A stretch of 64,000 nucleotides of DNA from Streptomyces violaceusniger (GTDB lineage Bacteria > Actinomycetota > Actinomycetes > Streptomycetales > Streptomycetaceae), in the NCBI GenBank assembly GCA_005405945.1, contig BJHW01000001.1, forward strand, positions 9,114,001 through 9,178,000, in the 5' to 3' direction. This document shows positions 46,101 through 57,400 of this stretch, one piece after another; the stretch's first letter is position 1; every line of letters begins with the position of its first letter. Position numbers and translations under genes: made by a program. The notes below the pieces were generated by a model. It worked only from the letters and a program-made list of their open reading frames with translations. It was not told where the DNA came from and searched no databases.

Positions 46101-49100
46101 GCGCGCGGTGGCGGCGGCCGAACGCAACCGGCGGTTCGAGCCGACCGCTCCGCCACTCCTGCGCCTCACTCTGATACGGCTCGGCGACCACCGCCACCAC
46201 CTGCTGCTGACACACCATCACCTGCTGCTGGACGGCTGGTCGCTGCCGGTGGTGATGCGCGATCTGTTCCAGCTGTACCGGAATCGGGCAGAGGGAGGCG
46301 CGGGCGAACTGCCGCCCGTCACGCTCTACCGCGACTTCCTCACCTGGCTGGCCGAACGGGACGAGCGGGACCGGGGCGCGGCGGAGACCGCATGGCGGCA
46401 GGTGCTCGACGGCGTGGAGGGCCCGACGCTCATCGCTCCTGCCGCAGGCCCGCCCGATGCCCCACGCCCCCTGAGGAGGTCCTGACGGAGCTGTCCCCGG
46501 AGGTCACGTCCGCGCTGACGGAGCTCGCCCGCGGCCGGGGGTGGACGGTCAACACCCTCGTCCAGGCAGCGTGGGGCATCCTCCTCGGCAAGCTCACCGG
46601 AAGCGATGACGTGGTCTTCGGGGCCACCGTGTCCGGCCGCCCCCCGGAGCTGCCCGGGGTGGAGAACATGGTCGGGCTCTTCATCAACACCCTGCCGGTG
46701 CGGGTACGCCTGAATCCGGCCGAATCCCTGTCCTCGCTGCTGAACAGGGCGCAGGAACAGGCGTCCCGGCTGGTCGAGCACCACCACCTCGGCCTGACGG
46801 ACATCCACCGCCTGGCCGGTCACCCCCAGCTCTTCGACACCCTCGTGCTCTTCGAGAACTACCCCCTCGGCCCGGAAGCGCTGCGCTCCCCGACCAACGG
46901 GCTGCGAGTGGCGGGGGTCCGGGGCCACGACGCCACCCACTACCCGCTGTGCCTGGTCGCCACGCAGCAGCAGTCCCGCTCCCTGCGCCTTCGCCTGGAC
47001 TACCGCCCGGACGCCTTCGACCGCTCCACGGTCGCCTCGCTCGCCCGCCGTCTGGAACGCCTGCTCGCGGCGATGGGCGCCGACCCGGACCGGCCACTGG
47101 CCGCCATCGACCTGCTGACCGTGGCGGAACGACGCCAACTGGCCGCGCCGAACACCACGGAGGCCGCCTTGCCGCCGTCCACCGTGGCCGAACTGCTCGC
47201 GACGCGGGCGGCACGTACCCCGGACGCGCACGCTCTGATGGCGGGCGGCACGGCACTGACCTACGCGCAACTCCACGCGCGGGCGAATCGGCTGGCCCGC
47301 GTGCTCATCGAGCGCGGTGCGGGCCCGGAGCGCGTAGTGGCCCTCTCGCTGCCCCGGTCCGCGGACATGGTCGTGGCATTGCTGGCTGTCATGAAGACGG
47401 GGCGGCCTATCTTCCGCTCGATCCGGACCAGCCCGCTCAGCGGGCCTGCTTCATGCTCCACGACGCGGCCCCCGTCGCCCTCGTCACCACCGAGGCGGGG
47501 GCGGCGAAGCTGTCGGGTGCCGGGGCCTCGGTGCCGTGTCTCCTACTGGACGCCCCGGATACCGAGGCGGCCCTGCGGGACCGCTCGGACGCCGACATCG
47601 CCGACGCCGAGCGGACGGCCCCGCCCCACCCGCTGAACACGGCGTACCTCATCTACACCTCGGGCTCCACCGGCCGTCCGAAGGGCGTCGCGGTGACACA
47701 GCGGTCCCTGCTGAACCTGCTCGTGGGGATGGCCGACGAACTGGGCCTGGTGCCGGAGGACCGCTGGCTCGCGGTCACCACCATCTCCTTCGACATCGCC
47801 GCACTCGAACTATTCGGCCCGCTCCTGGCCGGCGCCACGGTCGTCCTGGCGACGACGGACGAGACACGCGACCCGGCGCGGCTGTCCCGGCTGCTGACCG
47901 AGAGCGGCACGACGGTCATGCAGGCCACGCCGACGCTGTGGGCGGCACTGCTGGAACACCACCGCGGCGCCCTGACCGGCCTGCGGATCCTGACCGGCGG
48001 TGAGGCGCTGCCTGTGGCCCTGGCACGCGAGATGCACGACCGCGCGGCCGATGTCGTCAACGTCTACGGCCCGACGGAGACCACCATCTGGTCCACGCTC
48101 TCCCGTTGCTCTGAGGACGGAACACCGGCCATCGGCGGACCGATCGCCAACACGCGGGTGTATGTGGTGGATGGTGGGTTGGGTTTGGCGCCAGTGGGTG
48201 TGGTGGGCGAGCTGTACGTGGCGGGTGTGGGGTTGGCGCGTGGGTATGCGGGGCGTGCCGGGTTGACGGCGGAGCGGTTTGTGGCGGATCCGTTTGGTGG
48301 GCCCGGAGCGCGGATGTATCGGACGGGGGATCGGGTGCGGTGGCGGTCGGATGGGGTCTTGGAGTTTGTGGGGCGTGTGGATGATCAGGTGAAGGTGCGG
48401 GGTTTTCGGATTGAGTTGGGTGAGGTGGAGGGTGCGGTGGGTGCGCATTCTTCGGTGGGTCGGGTGGCGGTGGTGGTGCGGGAGGATCGTCCGGGGATCG
48501 GCGTTTGGTGGCGTATGTGGTGCCTGCTGGGCCTGGGGGTGGGTGTGATGTGGGGGTGGTGCGGGAGTTTGTGCGGGGGCGGTTGCCGGAGTTCATGGTG
48601 CCGGGTGTGTGGGTGGTGCTGGATGGGTTGCCGGTGACGGTGAATGGGAAGTTGGATCGGCGGGCGTTGCCGGTGCCGGAGGTTGGTGGGTCTGGTTCGG
48701 GTCGTGGGCCGCGTACGGTGGTGGAGCGGGTGCTGTGTGGTGTGTTCGCCGAGGTGTTGGGTGTGGAGCGGGTGGGGGTCGAGGAGGGTTTTTTCGATCT
48801 GGGTGGGCATTCGTTGTTGGCGACGCGGTTGGTGTCGCGGGTGCGGTCTGAGCTGGGGGTGGAGCTGCCGGTGGGGGCGGTGTTCGAGGCGCCGACGGTG
48901 GCCGCGCTGGCCCGCAGGCTGGAGAGCGACGGCGGTGGGAGGGGCCTCGATGTCCTGCTGCCGCTGCGGCCACACGGCAGCCGTGCACCGCTCTTCTGTA
49001 TCCACCCGGCCGGCGGGATCAGCTGGCCCTATTCCGGACTGCTGCGCCATATCGACGACGACCACCCCGTCTACGGCCTCCAGGCTCGGGGGCTGTCCGG

Positions 49101-49677
49101 TACGGAGACACCCCACGCCACGGTCGAGGAGATCGCGGCGGACTATCTGTGTCAGATCCGGACCGTGCGGCCACACGGCCCGTACCACCTCCTCGGCTGG
49201 TCCTTCGGCGGCATCGTCGCCCACGCGATCGCGACCCGGCTCCAGGAGGAGGGCGAGGAGGTCGCCCTGCTGGCCGTGCTCGACACCTACCCCCTGGCGG
49301 CCGTGCCCGCGGAGGAACGGTTGCCAGAGGCGGGAGACCGCGATATCCGGGGCATGTTCCTCGACGTCCTGGCGGACGGGGCGTACTCCCTGGACGAGGA
49401 GATCCTGACGGCTCTGTGCCACAGCCACGCTCAGCACGAGCGAACCGCCAGGGAACACCGGCCTCGGCGGTTCCGTGGCGAGATGGACCTCTTCATCGCG
49501 ACGGAGGAGCCCACCGACCACCGGGCCGCCGCATGGCGTACGCCCGATTCCTGGGCGCCGTACGTCGAGGGAGACATCCGGACCCACGATGTGCCCAGTA
49601 CTCACGACCATCTGATGACGCAGCGGGCACTGGACCACATCGGCCCCGTTGTCGCCCGGGGGCTCGAGCGGCCGTAG
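31126..49677 (+). CDS. nonribosomal peptide synthetase NRPS-2 (five modules with TE), frameshifted as assembled
   Basis: A giant five-module synthetase: C-A-T, C-A-T, C-A-T, C-A-T-E, C-A-T-TE. As assembled it is broken into 16 consecutive pieces; I place the 15 one-base losses at about 39143, 39549, 39776, 40478, 41851, 42644, 43279, 43334, 43747, 44367, 45004, 45232, 46467, 47399 and 48493. Restoring them gives 6189 codons with correct phase at the stop. The start at ATG 31126 overlaps the NRPS-1 stop, and the N-terminus SGLLDVLPLSPLQEGLLFHA is a docking acceptor plus a D-type C domain, as expected after the NRPS-1 epimerase. The TE makes this the terminal synthetase. Segments have very different codon usage: G/T-rich repeated flanks alternate with C-rich specificity cores. 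Confidence 0.92.
31195..31293 (+). repeat. in-frame 9-bp minisatellite (GTCCACGGC) in a C domain
   Basis: Eleven 9-base units follow one another; seven (31222-31284) are identical GTCCACGGC and encode Val-His-Gly. They sit right after the C1 core motif LLFHA and lengthen the loop that is only a few residues long in the sister domains (LFHALYDARATDDYVVQL at 45.8 kb). The reading frame is kept because the unit is a multiple of three. Confidence 0.9.
32485..33129 (+). repeat. A-domain N-subdomain repeat, copy 2 (partner 27729-28371)
   Basis: This is the copy with the intact GGGGG run, so it serves as the internal reference showing that the NRPS-1 copy has lost a base. After CACACAACAG (33121-33129) the two A domains have unrelated sequence until about 33595, where shared flanking sequence resumes. 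Confidence 0.9.
33595..34785 (+). repeat. A-domain C-subdomain/T/C repeat, copy 1 (partner 40066-41255)
   Basis: The stretch from the A7 region (VYVLDGGLGLVPVGVVGELY) through the T domain and the first half of the next C domain is near-identical to 40066-41255 at an offset of 6470 bases. A partly matching third copy is at 37050-37930 and a shorter one at 48160-48890. The shared block crosses the module boundary, so the unit of duplication is not a conventional C-A-T module. Confidence 0.85.
34415..37610 (+). other. NRPS-2 module 3: C-A-T
   Basis: The C domain (34415-35790) has the L-type start PVSFAQSRLWFLYRLEG and HHIAADGWSLGPLW. The A domain (35840-37370) has YTSGSTGRPKGVVV and NAYGPTEATV; the pocket by eye is D-A-M-L-L-G-A-V-W, aliphatic-looking and unassigned. 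The T domain is 37410-37610 (DLGGHSLLATR). A Gly/Ser/Phe repeat (36949-36990) lies in the A-domain loop before RMYRTGDL. Confidence 0.8.
36949..36990 (+). repeat. in-frame 6-bp repeat (GGGTCC) in an A domain
   Basis: Seven hexamers (GGGTCC x3, GGGTTC x2, GGGTCT, GGGCAT) encode GSGSGSGFGFGSGHG in the loop that in the sister domains is simply FGGPGERMYRTGD or FGAAGERMYRTGD. The repeat expands the loop by about a dozen residues without breaking the frame. Confidence 0.85.
37680..40820 (+). other. NRPS-2 module 4: C-A-T
   Basis: The C domain (37680-39040) has HHIAADGWSLGPLW. The A domain (39110-40580) is broken by four apparent one-base losses (about 39143, 39549, 39776, 40478). The T domain is 40620-40820. 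By eye the pocket reads D-V-M-V-I-G-A-V-Y, of the same sequence class as module 3 and unassigned. Restored, the core reads HPAYLIYTSGSTGTPKGVAV then LASPGFDVSMMELVMA. Confidence 0.75.
38318..39147 (+). repeat. C-domain second-half repeat, copy 1 (partner 41522-42352)
   Basis: About 830 bases covering the second half of the module 4 C domain and the linker into the A domain are near-identical to 41522-42352. Two homopolymers differ: CCCCC here (39143-39147) against CCCCCC in the partner, and GGGGGG here (38645-38650) against GGGGG in the partner. Each copy thus has one run that is one base short and breaks its frame. Confidence 0.9.
40066..41255 (+). repeat. A-domain C-subdomain/T/C repeat, copy 2 (partner 33595-34785)
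   Basis: Near-identical to the module 2/3 junction block, but with GGGG at 40478-40481 where the partner has GGGGG, which shifts the frame here. After about 41255 the two C domains diverge for some 100 bases (PVCALVLVAHHIAADGW against CCTLALVVHHIAADGW) and then re-converge. Confidence 0.85.
41522..42352 (+). repeat. C-domain second-half repeat, copy 2 (partner 38318-39147)
   Basis: Near-identical to the module 4 C-domain half. It has the full CCCCCC run near 42345 but GGGGG at 41851-41855 where the partner has six, which breaks the frame at VRGVDLEAYGHQ. Confidence 0.9.
43674..43716 (+). repeat. His-Pro repeat in the module 5 A domain
   Basis: Degenerate CATCCGCACTCG / CATCCGCATGCG / CATCCGCATCCG units encode a HPHSHPHAHPHPH stretch between the A8 core (VAYVVPATEA) and the A9/A10 part. 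It extends a loop that is short in the sister A domains. Confidence 0.75.
44191..44235 (+). repeat. in-frame 9-bp repeat (GCCGAAGCG) after the module 5 T domain
   Basis: Five 9-base units encode AEAAEAAEAAEAAEG in the linker between the T and E domains. The period keeps the frame, and the product would be a short alanine/glutamate helix. Confidence 0.85.
44746..44799 (+). repeat. in-frame 18-bp repeat in the module 5 E domain
   Basis: GTGGTGGCCGACCAGCCG occurs three times in tandem (first copy GTGGCG...), encoding VVADQP repeats in the loop after the E-domain HHLVVDG motif. In NRPS-1 the same loop has a different alanine-rich filler, so this is a tolerant position. Confidence 0.85.
45800..49677 (+). 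other. NRPS-2 module 6: C-A-T-TE
   Basis: The C domain (45800-47110) starts LSDILPLTPLQEGLLFHALY and has HHHLLLDGWS; it is the D-donor type, as expected after the module 5 epimerase. The A domain (47180-48680) has a pocket that by eye reads D-I-L-Q-L-G-V-I-W, the glycine signature. The T domain is 48720-48910. The thioesterase (48950-49677) has FCIHPAGGISWPYSGLL and the nucleophile Ser (codon at 49201) in GWSFGG; the final His region is STHDHLM. It releases the peptide by hydrolysis or cyclisation. Confidence 0.85.
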
Positions 49678-49680
49678 GGC

Positions 49681-49701
49681 GCCGGGGCGTGGCGCCCCGG
49701 C
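49681..49701. terminator. bidirectional terminator between convergent NRPS genes
   Basis: GCCGGGGCG (49681-49689) and CGCCCCGGC (49693-49701) form a perfect 9-bp stem with a TGG loop. It is 3 bases after the NRPS-2 stop and 12 bases from the NRPS-B stop codon, so it can end both transcripts. Confidence 0.7.
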
Positions 49702-49713
49702 CCTGAGCGGCTG

Positions 49714-52700
49714 TCACTCCTCCAGGTCCGCCCACTCGGCCTCGAGATCGCTCTCGAGGTTGTCGATGTCGTGTTGGGTGAGGGTGAGGAGGGGGAGGTC
49801 GGAGGGGTGTGGCCGCCGGTGTGGTGTTGGGTGTGGGTGGTGAGTGCTTTGAGTGCGGTGTGCCAGTGGTGGGCGAGTTGGGTGATGTGGTGGGTGGTGT
49901 GGTGGTGGGGGTTGTAGGTGAAGGTGGTGGTGAGTTGGGGTCCGTGGGGGTGTCTTGGGTGTGGGCGTTGATTTCGAGGGGGGTGTGGTGGAGTTGGTGG
50001 GGGTCGGTGTTGCCGTTGAGGGGGGTGGTTTCGGGTGCGTGGGGCCAGGGTTGGATGGTGGTTTCTGTTGGGGTTTCTGTTTGGGGTGTGGTTGGGGTTG
50101 GTGTGGGTGTGGTGGGGGTGTAGCGGCCGAGGTAGTTGAAGGTGGTGGGGGTTGGGGAGGTGGGTGAGGTGGGGTTGGGTGGTGGGGTTGAGGTGGCGGA
50201 GGAGTCCGTAGCTGGTGCCGTGGTGGGGTGTGGTGTGGAGGGTTTCTTTGATGGTTTTGATGGCGGTGCCGAGGTGGGGTGTGGTGTGGGTGATGTCGTG
50301 CCAGGTGGCGGGTCCGGGGTGGAGTCGGGTGGGGTGGAGGGTGGTGAACCAGCCGATGGTGCGGGTGAGGTCGAGGTGGGGGGTGGGTTCGTGGCGTCCG
50401 TGGCTTTCGAGGTTGATGAGGATGCCGTCGTGGGGGTTGGTGTTGTTGGTGTGGGTGAGTGCGAGGGTGAGGGCGGTGAGGAGGATGTCGTTGATGCCGG
50501 CGTGGTAGGTGGTGGGTGTGGTGGTGAGGAGGGGTTGGGTGTGTTCGGGTGGGAGGGTGGTGGTGTGGTGGTGTAGTTGGCTGGTGGGGATGGGTGTGGG
50601 TGTTGGGTGTGGTGTGGTGTGGGGGTGGGGTTGGAGGGTGTGGGTCCAGTGGTGGAGTGTGGTGGTGTGGGTGGGGTGGTGGGCTTGTTGGGTGAGGTAG
50701 TGGGCCCAGGTGCGGTAGGAGGTGGGGACGGGTTCGAGGGGTGGGTCGTTTGGTGTGGGGTGGTGGTAGGCGTGGGTGAGGTCGGGGGTGAGGATGCGCC
50801 AGGAGACGGCGTCGATGACGAGGTGGTGGGCGAGGAGGAGGAGTCGTCCGGGGGTGGTGGGTCCGAGGGTGAGGTGGACGGCTTGGAGCATGATGCCGTG
50901 GGCGGGGTCGAGGCGGGTTTGGGCGGTGGTTTGGTGTTCTGTGATGGCGGTGGGGATGTCGGGGTGGTCGGTGAGGTCGGCGTGGTGGAGCAGGTTTGCG
51001 GCGTTGATGCTGCCCGGCGGCGGTATCCGCAACTCGCCTCCGTCCTCTGCGCTGTTGAGGGTGAGGCGGAGGATGTCGTGGTGGTCGATGACGGTTTGCA
51101 GGGCGGTGGCAAGACGCTGTGGGTCGAGGTTGGCGGGGACGGTGAGCAGGACTGATTGGTGGTAGGTGGTGAAGGGTCCGCCTCGTTCGAAGAGGTCTCG
51201 CATGATGGGGGTGGCGGGGAGGGTGCCGGTGCCGTTTTCGTGGCGGGCTGGTGTGGTGGTGGGGATGTGGGTTGCTGCGGTGGTGAGGGCGGCGGGGGTT
51301 TGGTGTTGGAAGATCTGTCGGGGTGTGAGGAGTAGTCCTTCTTGGCGGGCGCGGCTGACGAGTTGGATGGACAGGATGCTGTCGCCGCCCAGAGCGAAGA
51401 AGCCGTCCTCCGGTCCGGCCTCGGGTATGGCCAGTATGTCGGCGAACAACTGGCACAGTGTGCGTTCGTGCACGTCGGCGGGGGCCCTTCCCTGACCGGT
51501 GCCGGTGGCTGCTGGTGTGGCTGCTGGTGTGGGGGCGGGTAGGGCGGTGTGGTCGAGTTTGCCGTTGGGGTCAGTGGCAGGTGTTCCAGCGGGACGTAGT
51601 GGGAGGGGATCATGTGGTGGGGGAGCCGGTCTGCTAGCTGGGCCCGGATCTCGGCTGCGGGTGGTGGCTCGGCCCCAGCTCGCGCGGGCGTGAGGTAGGC
51701 GACGAGACGACGGTCGCCGGGGCGGTCCTCGCGGACGGTCACCACGGCCTGCCCAATACCCGGGTGTGTGGTGAGTGCGGCTTGGATCTCTCCCGGCTCG
51801 ATGCGGAATCCACGGACCTTGACCTGCTCGTCGGCCCGCCCGCAGAACTCCAGCTGACCGTCGGCCGTCCACCGCACCAGGTCCCCGGTGCGGTACATCC
51901 GCTCCCCGCCACCGGTACCGTACGGGCAGGCCACGAACCGTTCCGCGGTCAGCCCTGGCCGCGCCCAGTACCCCCGCGCCACCCCGCACCCCGCCACATA
52001 CAACTCGCCCACCACACCCACCGGAACCAACCCCAACCCCGCATCCAGCACGAACACTCGGGTGTTGCCGACGGGTGTGCCGATTGGCGGCGGGCCCGAG
52101 TCCTCGGGAGTGGTGAGGTGTCCCGTCGTGTCGACGGTGGTCTCGGTCGGTCCGTAGGAGTTGTGCAGACGCGCGTGCGGAAGCGTGGCGACGAAGGAAT
52201 CGCGCAGATCGGCGGTCAGTGGTTCGCCACCGCAGACGACGTGGCGTACGGAGGCGCAGAGCCGCCGTGCCCCCTCCCACTCCAGCAGCAACCGCAACAG
52301 GGTCGGCACACAGTGCACCACCGTGGCCCCGTGGCGTTCGACGGCGGACAACAGGTGGCCGGGGTCGGCGTGGTGATCGGGGTCGGTGCCGATGATGGTT
52401 CCGCCGGTGAGCAGCGGGCAGAAGAGCTCCCACACCGAGACGTCGAAACTCATCGGTGTCCGCATGAGGAAGCGGTCATGCTCGGTCCAGCCGAACGTCC
52501 CGATCCGCCACAGCAGGTTGTTGACGATGGCCCCGTGCGGGACCACGACCGCCTTGGGCGTGCCCGTCGAGCCCGAGGTGTAGATGACGTACGCCGGATG
52601 CGCGGGAGCCAGCGGTGTCGGCCGTTCGTCGTCGGACACGTCCGCCGGGTCGTGGCGTTGCGAGTGGGCATGGGTGTCGTCGGTGTCGAGGAGGAGCCAG

Positions 52701-54440
52701 GGCAGTGTGGCGGCGCTGGTGGGAAGGGCGTTGGCGAGTGTGCTCGTGGTGATGAGCAGAGTGGGTTCGCTGTCGTGGAGCATGAAGGCGATGCGGTCCG
52801 GTGGGTAGCCGGGGTCGAGGGGGACGTACGCGGCCCCGGCCTTGGTGACGGCCAGCACAGCGGTGATCAGCTCAGAGGAACGTGGCAGGGCCAGGGCGAT
52901 GCGGGTTTCCGGTCCGGCGCCGCGCCCGATGAGCAGGCGGGCCAGCCGGTTCGCGCGGGCATTGAGGTCCGCGTAGGTCATTGTCTCGCCCTCGAAGACC
53001 ACCGCCGTGGCCTGCGGGGTGCGTGCCGCCTGCTCCTCGAACAGCTCCGGCAGCACCCGTGCCGCCCCGGCTGCCGCCACCGAGGCACCCGTACCCCATC
53101 CCAGCAGCCGCCCCCGCTCCTCCTCGGAACAACCGTCGACCCGCCCGACCACGACATCAGGGTCGAAGGCCATGGCCTCCAGCACCCGCACCAGGCGGTC
53201 GGCGATCGTCGAGACGTCCTCCCGGCCGAACAGGTCCGGACGGTAGCCGAGCCGCATGTGCAGCCGCTCGTCCGGGACGACCAGCAGGGACAGGGCGTAG
53301 TGCACGGCGTCGCGCCCCGTGATGTCGACCGTCCTCAGTTCCCGCCCCGGGTCGAGCAACTGCCCTTGGTTGATGGGGTAGTTCTCGAAGACGGTCGTCG
53401 TGTCGAAGAGGTCCCCGGAGCGCACTCCGCTCAGCCGTTGGATCTCGGCAAGCCCCAGGTGCTGGTGGTCGAGCAGCTCCGTCTGCTCCTCCTGGAGCCG
53501 GGAGAGCAGCCCGCCCAGCGACTCCTGAGGATCGATGCGCAGCCGGACCGGCACGGTGTTGATGAACAGGCCCACGATGGCCTCCACACCCGGCAGCTCC
53601 GCCGGGCGGCCCGAGACCGTGGTGCCGAACACCACGTCGTCACGCCCGGTGAGCCGCCCGAGGACCAGCCCCCACGCCGCCTGGACGAGGGTGTTCAGCG
53701 TGAGCCCCGAGCGCCTGGCGCGCTGCGAGAGCCGCGCGGTCAGCTCGGGGGACAGGTCGGTGGCGTACTCCTCCGGCCACATCGCGGCACGCCCCGGAGC
53801 GGCGGGGGCGACCAACGTGGGCTCGGTCAGCCCGTCCAGCGCCGTGCGCCAGGCGGCCCGGGCGGCTTCCCGGTCCCGCCGCCCCAGCCAGGCCAGATAG
53901 TCGCGGTAGGGCACCGGCCGTGGCAGGCCGGTGTCGTCACCGGAGCGTTCGTACAGCGCGAACAGTTCGCGCAGGACCAGGGGCACCGACCACCCGTCCC
54001 ACAGCAGGTGGTGGTTGGTGATGACCAGCCAGTGCCGGTCCGGGCCGCCACGCAGGGCCGCGAAACGGACCAGCGGTGGCCGCACCGGATCGAACCGTAC
54101 GGAGCGGTCCTCGGCCAGCCACCGCTCCACCGCGCCCCGGCGCTCGTCCTCCGCGACCGTGGTGAGGTCCACCTCCTGCCACGGCACGGACACCGCACCG
54201 GCGACGGCCTGGACCGGACGGGACAGGCCGTCGTGCAGAAACGCGGCCCGCAGATGCGGATGCCTGCGCAGCAGCGCGTCGGCGGCCGCGCGGAACCGGC
54301 CCGTGTCGAAGGGGCCCTCCAGTTCCAGGCAGAGCTGGACGAGATACACGTCCGGGGCCGTGTCGTCGTACACGGCGTGGAACAGCAGCCCCTCCTGCAG
54401 CGGGCTGAGTGGCAGAACCTCCACACTGCCCGGGCCTTCC
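49714..54440 (-). other. NRPS-B module 8: C-A-T-E plus docking tail
   Basis: C 54430-53100 begins VEVLPLSPLQEGLLFHAVYD and has TNHHLLWDGWSVPL, a D-donor-type start although module 7 has no epimerase. A 53050-51560: pocket by eye D-V-W-H-V-G-S-V-D, resembling the serine code D-V-W-H-x-S-L-x-D but with Gly and Ser at the sixth and seventh positions. T 51500-51300 (ALGGDSILSIQLV). E 51210-49800, with HHLVIDAVSWRIL (Ala in place of the usual Gly after the Asp) and ESHGRHEP. The E domain is very rich in Thr, His and Pro. Confidence 0.75.
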
Positions 54441-57400
54441 GCTCGACGCTCTCCGACTCCGCCTGGGAGAGCCGGACGAGTGTTCCTTCTGAACGGCCCA
54501 GGCCCTCGGCGGTCGGCTCGTCGGGCGTACGGGCCACGGTGGCGAGCGCCGCGGGCGTCTTGTACTGGAAGACCTGGCGGGGGGTGAGCACCAGCCCCTC
54601 CCGGCGGGCACGGCTGACGAGCTGGATGGAGATGATGCTGTCCCCGCCCAGCGCGAAGAACTCCTCCTCCACTCCGACCTCGGCGAGCCCCAGCACCTCG
54701 GCGAACAGGGCGCACAGGGTCTTCTCACGCGGTGTCGCCGCGGCCCGGCCGGCGGCTCGGTCGACCCCGGGTCGGGCATGGGCAGCGCGGCGCGGTCGAG
54801 CTTTCCGTTCGCGGTCAACGGCAGCGCGTCGAGCGTCATGAGGGCGGACGGGAGCATGTAGTCGGGCAGGGTCGTGGCGAGGTGGGCCCGGAGGGACGCC
54901 ACGAGTCCGCCCAGCTCATGGGAGGCCCCGGGGTCGTTGGCGTACGAGCGCAACGGGCGGAGATCGTTGCCCTGCGTGCCCTGCGTGCCCTGCGTGCCCT
55001 GCGTGCCCTGCGTGCCCTGCGCGGACGTCGCGGACGACGAAGACAACGCAGACGGCACAGGCGGCACAGGCGGCACAGACTGGTCCAGCACGCGATGGTC
55101 CACCCCCGCCGCCGCGTCCACGAAGACCGCGTCGAGACAGCCGTCGCTGTCGGACCAGGTGAGGGCGGCACGGTAGCCCAGATCGGCGGCGAGCTCGTGC
55201 AGCGCCTCCGGAGCGGACGCCTCGGGCTCCGGCCCCACGGTGGCCGCCTCGCGGACGGCGTCCGGCGCCACTCCGTGCCGCAGTTGCCGCAACGCCTCCA
55301 GCTCGTCCGCGAGCCGGGCGTTGGGAATGCCGTTCACCCGCAGCATCCGGGGCCGCAGGCGCTCCAGGGTCTCCGCCACTTCGCTGGTCGTACGCACCTC
55401 CTCGCCCCACTGCCGCGCCACCGCGTCGCCCACCCGGGGCGCCCCGGCCGGACCGGCCCCAGACGCCCCCGTCCCGACCCCAGACGCCCCCGGACCGGCC
55501 CCCGGTGTCTCCGGAGCGGGCGCCTTGACCAGGACCACGTCGTAACGGTGGCGGGTGAGTTCATTGCGCGCATGGCCACGTTTGATCCGCACATCGACCG
55601 CCGCTACCTCGGGCAGCCGGGACGGCAGGGTGGCGAAGAGGGCCGGGTCGACGACGAGTTCGCGCTCCTGCCGGATCGCCTTGTCGACGGTGGCCCGGAG
55701 GCTTTCGTTCGTCGTGCCGGGCGCCGCCTGGGCCAGGGCGACGGCCGTGGCGAAGCAGCGGAGCAGACGGGCGTTGCGCACATCACCGATGAAGATCCGG
55801 CCACCGGGCGCGAGCAGCCGCATCGCCCCGGCCACCACCTCGACCAGGTACTCCACACCGGGGAAGTACTGGACGACCGAATTGAGCACGATGGTGTCGA
55901 ACCGGTCGGCGGGCAGACCGGTGAAGTCGGCCGCGGGCTGGCAGCGCAGCTGTGTGCGGTCCGCCAGGGCCGGATCGCCCGCGATCCGATCGCGCAGGTG
56001 GCCGATGACCGCAGGAGACACATCGGTGGCCCAGTACGCCTCGCAGCGCGGCGCCAGGCGCGCCATGAGGAGCCCGGTGCCGACTCCGATCTCCAGCACC
56101 CGGCACGGCTCCAGCTCCGTGATCCGGTCGACGGTCGTGGTCAGCCACTCCCGCATCTCCGGGAGCGGAATGGGCCGCTGGTCATAGCTGCTGTCCCAGC
56201 CGACGAAGTCCTCCCGCAGGACGGTCGTGGCGCGGTCCCGGTACAGCGACTCGTAGACCGTGCGCCACTCCTCCACCTGCCGGCCGGCCAGGTCGCCGTC
56301 GGGGCCGGACCGGTGCGCGGGCACCGCGTAGGCCACCAGGCGCCGGTGGCCGGGACGGTCCTCGCGGACGGTCGCGGCCGCCTGCGCCACGTCGGGATGT
56401 GCCGTCAGCGCGGCCTCGATCTCACCGAGTTCGATACGGAAGCCCCGCACCTTGACCTGGTCGTCCGCGCGTCCCACGAACTCCAGACGGCCGTCGCCGC
56501 CCCACCGCACGAGATCGCCCGTGCGATACATCCGGGTGCCCGCCGGGCCGAAGGGATCGGCGACGAACCGCTCGGCGCTCATCGCCGCACGTCCGGCGTA
56601 CCCGCGCGCCAGCCCCGCCCCCGCCACATACAGCTCGCCCACCACCCCGGGCGGCACCAGCCGCAGCCCGGGACCGAGTACGTACACCGCCAGATCCGTC
56701 AGTCCCCGCCCGATGACACTCGGAGTCCCCGGTACGGCGTCCGCGTGGCCGAGCCGGCGGGCGGTGACGTGGACCGTGGTCTCGGTGATGCCGTACATGT
56801 TGACCACGGCGGGGGCGTCGTCGCGGTGGCGGACGTACCAGGCCGCCAGCCGGGCGGGGTCCAGGGCCTCCCCGCCGAGCACGACGTACCGCAGGGCCAG
56901 CTCAGAGCCCAGCGAGGGCAGGTCCTGGTCGGCGGCGATCAGCTGGTACAGGGCCGACGGCGTCTGGCACAGCACCGTGACCCCCTCGCGGACCAGCAGG
57001 CGCAGGACATCCTCGGGCGAGCGGGTCACCTCCTTGTCCGGCACCACCAGCCGCCCACCGTGCAGCAGCGCCCCCCACATCTCCCAGACGGAGAAGTCGA
57101 AGGCGTACGAGTGGAACAGACACCACACATCGGTCTCACCGAAGGTGAACTGCTCCCGGGCGGCGCCGAACAGCCGCGCCACATTGCCGTACGGGACCTC
57201 GACGCCCTTCGGAGTGCCGGTGGACCCGGAGGTGTAGATGACATAGGCCGGGTGGCGGGCGTCGAGCGGAAACGCACGCTCGGCGTCGGACAGGTCGTGC
57301 GCCGGCAGGCTCCGCAGCCGGGCCACGGTGTCATCCGCCCCGAGGTCCACGCGGTCCAGGCGGAACGGGCGGAACGGGCGGACCGGGCGCGTCACGGCCG

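Noticed and set aside
26400..49677. Programmed ribosomal frameshifting in the NRPS genes
   Set aside because: Too many sites, no consistent slippery sequence or downstream structure, and paralogous copies with the full-length run exist in the same window.
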